From positions 1 through 7,752 of the forward strand of contig JAAYLF010000324.1 in NCBI GenBank assembly GCA_012522035.1: 7,752 bases of DNA. Direction: 5' to 3'. Position numbers and translations under genes: made by a program. This document shows, one piece after another, positions 6,777 through 7,752 of this stretch. How positions within the stretch are numbered: the first letter of the stretch is position 1; each line of letters opens with the position of its first letter. The notes under the pieces are model-generated. The model ran no database searches. It saw only the letters and a list, made by a program, of their open reading frames with translations, and had not been told where the DNA came from. Source of the DNA: Clostridiaceae bacterium. GTDB taxonomy: Bacteria > Bacillota > Clostridia > UBA1212 > DUPL01.

Positions 6777-6813
6777 GGGCTTTTACATAAGTAATTAATG
6801 TAAAAGCCCTTCG
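6777..6813. terminator. Strong inverted repeat, probable terminator
   Basis: GGGCTTTTACAT (6777-6788) and ATGTAAAAGCCC (6798-6809) form a perfect 12-bp stem with a 9-base loop, 38 bases after the stop at 6738. The T-tail on the plus strand is weak (TTCGC). On the minus strand the hairpin is followed by AGTTTATATA, so it may end transcription from both sides. Confidence 0.6.
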
Positions 6814-6897
6814 CTAAACTCGTGTTTTGGAGAAGATGAACTTCCAATGAAGGTTTCTTTTTGCTTTTCGTATGTTTGTTGTATACAACCCGCCGTC
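6814..6897. other. Short gap with a 12-bp palindrome, no gene
   Basis: Nothing coding is evident. GTTGTATACAAC (6878-6889) is a perfect 12-bp palindrome, unexplained and possibly chance. Confidence 0.3.
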
Positions 6898-7041
6898 TCA
6901 TTTGGCAATTATCTTTATAGACTGAACACCTTCCACTCCCAGATGTGGAGAAAGGAAGAGTTCCATTATAAAATTGGTATTCTTTGCTGCTTCTGTTCTA
7001 GTAAAGACGAGTGTGAGCTTCTGGGTGCTTTGCGGGTACTC
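6898..7041 (-). pseudogene. Unidentified protein-like fragment fused behind the asnA remnant
   Basis: In a minus-strand frame offset from the asnA fragment, a 47-residue reading from 7041 to TGA at 6898-6900 looks protein-like (LVFTRTEAAKNTNFIMELF, then SPHLGVEGVQSIKIIAK). It has no start codon or RBS of its own and a TAA immediately precedes it. It may be the 3' end of another gene brought next to asnA by a deletion. I do not recognise the family. Confidence 0.3.
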
Positions 7042-7141
7042 TTATCAAGTTAAGTGCTTTTGCCAGTTCTCTTTCAAAGTAGTCTTTACATTCCTTTATT
7101 GCCACCTGAGTTTCTCTAAGGTCCAAAACAGATTTATACAT
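6998..7141 (-). pseudogene. asnA: asnA (aspartate-ammonia ligase) 5' fragment
   Basis: AsnA makes asparagine from aspartate, ammonia and ATP in the cytoplasm and is about 330-340 residues long. Here only about 37 N-terminal residues are recognisable: MYKSVLDLRETQVAIKECK, then 'YFERELAKALNLIRV-P-A', the hallmark start of bacterial AsnA (acidic/basic helix and 'LNLI-x-V-x-A'). After about base 7031 the reading diverges (KHPEAHTRLY) and stops at TAG 6998-7000, so the ligase core is absent and this cannot be active. The start is supported by an AGAGG site 6 bases upstream and a well-spaced promoter. Loss of the 3' portion is a deletion or rearrangement, not a window-edge effect. The product, if made, is a 47-residue peptide. 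Confidence 0.75.
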
Positions 7142-7167
7142 ACATTTCCTCTTTCTTTTTTCTATCA

Positions 7168-7196
7168 ATTATATCATCAGTGTGATAATGTTACAA
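7168..7196 (-). promoter_or_regulatory. Sigma-A promoter of the asnA remnant
   Basis: On the minus strand, TTGTAA (from 7196) and a perfect TATAAT (ending at 7168) are 17 bases apart, 26 bases before the asnA ATG. The leader would be only about 20 bases, which leaves no room for a T-box or other riboswitch. Confidence 0.6.
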
Positions 7197-7201
7197 CATT
7201 A
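7186..7201. promoter_or_regulatory. Perfect palindrome overlapping the asnA -35: operator candidate
   Basis: TAATGTTACAACATTA consists of 7-bp perfect arms around a 2-base centre and covers the -35 hexamer. That position suits a repressor. I cannot name the regulator. Confidence 0.45.
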
Positions 7202-7354
7202 CTATTTTGTTTCTGTGGTTGATTGTGATTGATATATGATAATGTCTTATCGTACTGCATTTTAGGTCCCGTGTGGAATAATCAGCGGATAATTTCATTC
7301 ATTTTTGCAAAATTTTGAATACAAGGAAGAACATAAATGTATCTTACAGTTATG
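7202..7354. other. AT-rich spacer between asnA remnant and IS remnant
   Basis: I see no coding sequence or strong structure here. It is the upstream flank of the asnA promoter and the outer flank of the IS256-like element. Confidence 0.4.
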
Positions 7355-7752
7355 TTAGACAGGTTCTGATGGATGTAAATCGTGCTCTCCGAAGGCTAGA
7401 AGGAAGATAATAAAAATGGCCAAAAAGCTACGTTCCGGGGCAGATCCCCGATATGCTTTCCAAACCGCTTTTGCAGCTGCCAATCTGTCTTCGAAGTAAA
7501 TCATGAACCGCCTCATTATTATTCCCAGTGCATACTCCATTTCTTGGTTATCTCATTTATTGCCAAATACAAGGATTTACGCAATGCCTCATCTGAATGA
7601 AAGTCAGACTTTTTTGGTATATTTCCACAGATCCGATGAAACCCTTCAACTGCATTCGTTGTATAGATTAGCTTCCTTATCTGATGGATTACGCACAACT
7701 GCTGTTCGGTTCTTGGAAAAACCGTCTCTATTGTATCCGAAAATCCGCTCAA
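7355..7752 (-). pseudogene. IS256-family (Mutator-type) transposase remnant, deleted and frameshifted, partial at right edge
   Basis: The minus strand from 7752 reads GFSDTIETVFPRTEQQLCVIHQIR, the conserved region of IS256 transposases after the second catalytic Asp. It then jumps directly to KLIYTTNAVEGFHR, which normally lies some 80-90 residues later, so an in-frame internal deletion is implied near 7670-7680. The reading continues 'SDEALRKSLYLAINEITKKW', then hits a stop (frame ends 7519). Conserved 'GIIMRRFMIYFEDRL' continues in another frame to about 7481; one extra G in the GGG at 7524-7526 (minus-strand sense) restores continuity. Residues after FEDRL, to TAA at 7355-7357, are not transposase-like and are probably read-through toward the element's end. 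The N-terminal half lies beyond the window. The element cannot transpose on its own. Confidence 0.85.

Noticed and set aside
7142..7200. T-box riboswitch upstream of asnA
   Set aside because: The promoter leaves a leader of only about 20 bases, far too short for a T-box and its antiterminator.
6847..7222. Two plus-strand frames of 68 and 82 codons
   Set aside because: Cys/Phe/Ser-rich translations without an RBS; they are antisense to the asnA fragment, which explains this stretch better.

Overview
The window is AT-rich DNA that looks like a Gram-positive, Clostridia-type bacterium. It has strong purine-rich Shine-Dalgarno sites, Lys/Ile/Glu/Asp-rich proteins, and an asparagine synthetase A fragment of clostridial type. 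Several surface proteins have an N-terminal signal peptide and a C-terminal membrane helix followed by a Lys/Arg tail. There is no rRNA, tRNA or CRISPR array. It reads as an accessory region in partial decay rather than a core locus.

Bases 1-3500 hold two co-directional carbohydrate-related genes. The first (to 1548) has three FG-GAP/VCBS-type calcium loops followed by a GH43/GH32-like beta-propeller; its 5' end is abnormal. The second (1671-3500) is a predicted surface glycoside hydrolase of the WbsX/GH71/GH99-like type, with a CBM9-like C-terminal domain and a C-terminal anchor. Between them lies an orphan transmembrane-coding segment interrupted by a stop codon.

Bases 3501-4300 contain no intact gene. 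The minus strand there carries a badly decayed IS5/IS1182-like transposase remnant. Bases 4323-6738 hold two similar, probably paralogous surface proteins of almost equal size (356 aa, and 354 aa after reconstruction). Each has a signal peptide, a lectin-like beta-sandwich domain, a Pro/Thr/Ser linker, a membrane helix and a basic tail. Each has its own strong RBS and is followed by a hairpin. The second is split by a one-base frameshift in a T7 tract inside its signal peptide.

Bases 6739-7752 are a graveyard on the minus strand: an asnA 5' fragment that kept its promoter and an operator-like palindrome, an unidentified short frame, and an IS256-family transposase with an internal deletion and a frameshift, running off the right edge.

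Working model (inference): the four large genes make cell-surface, membrane-tethered proteins that bind or cut an external polysaccharide. No transporter, regulator or classical polysaccharide-utilisation partner is visible, so the substrate is unknown.
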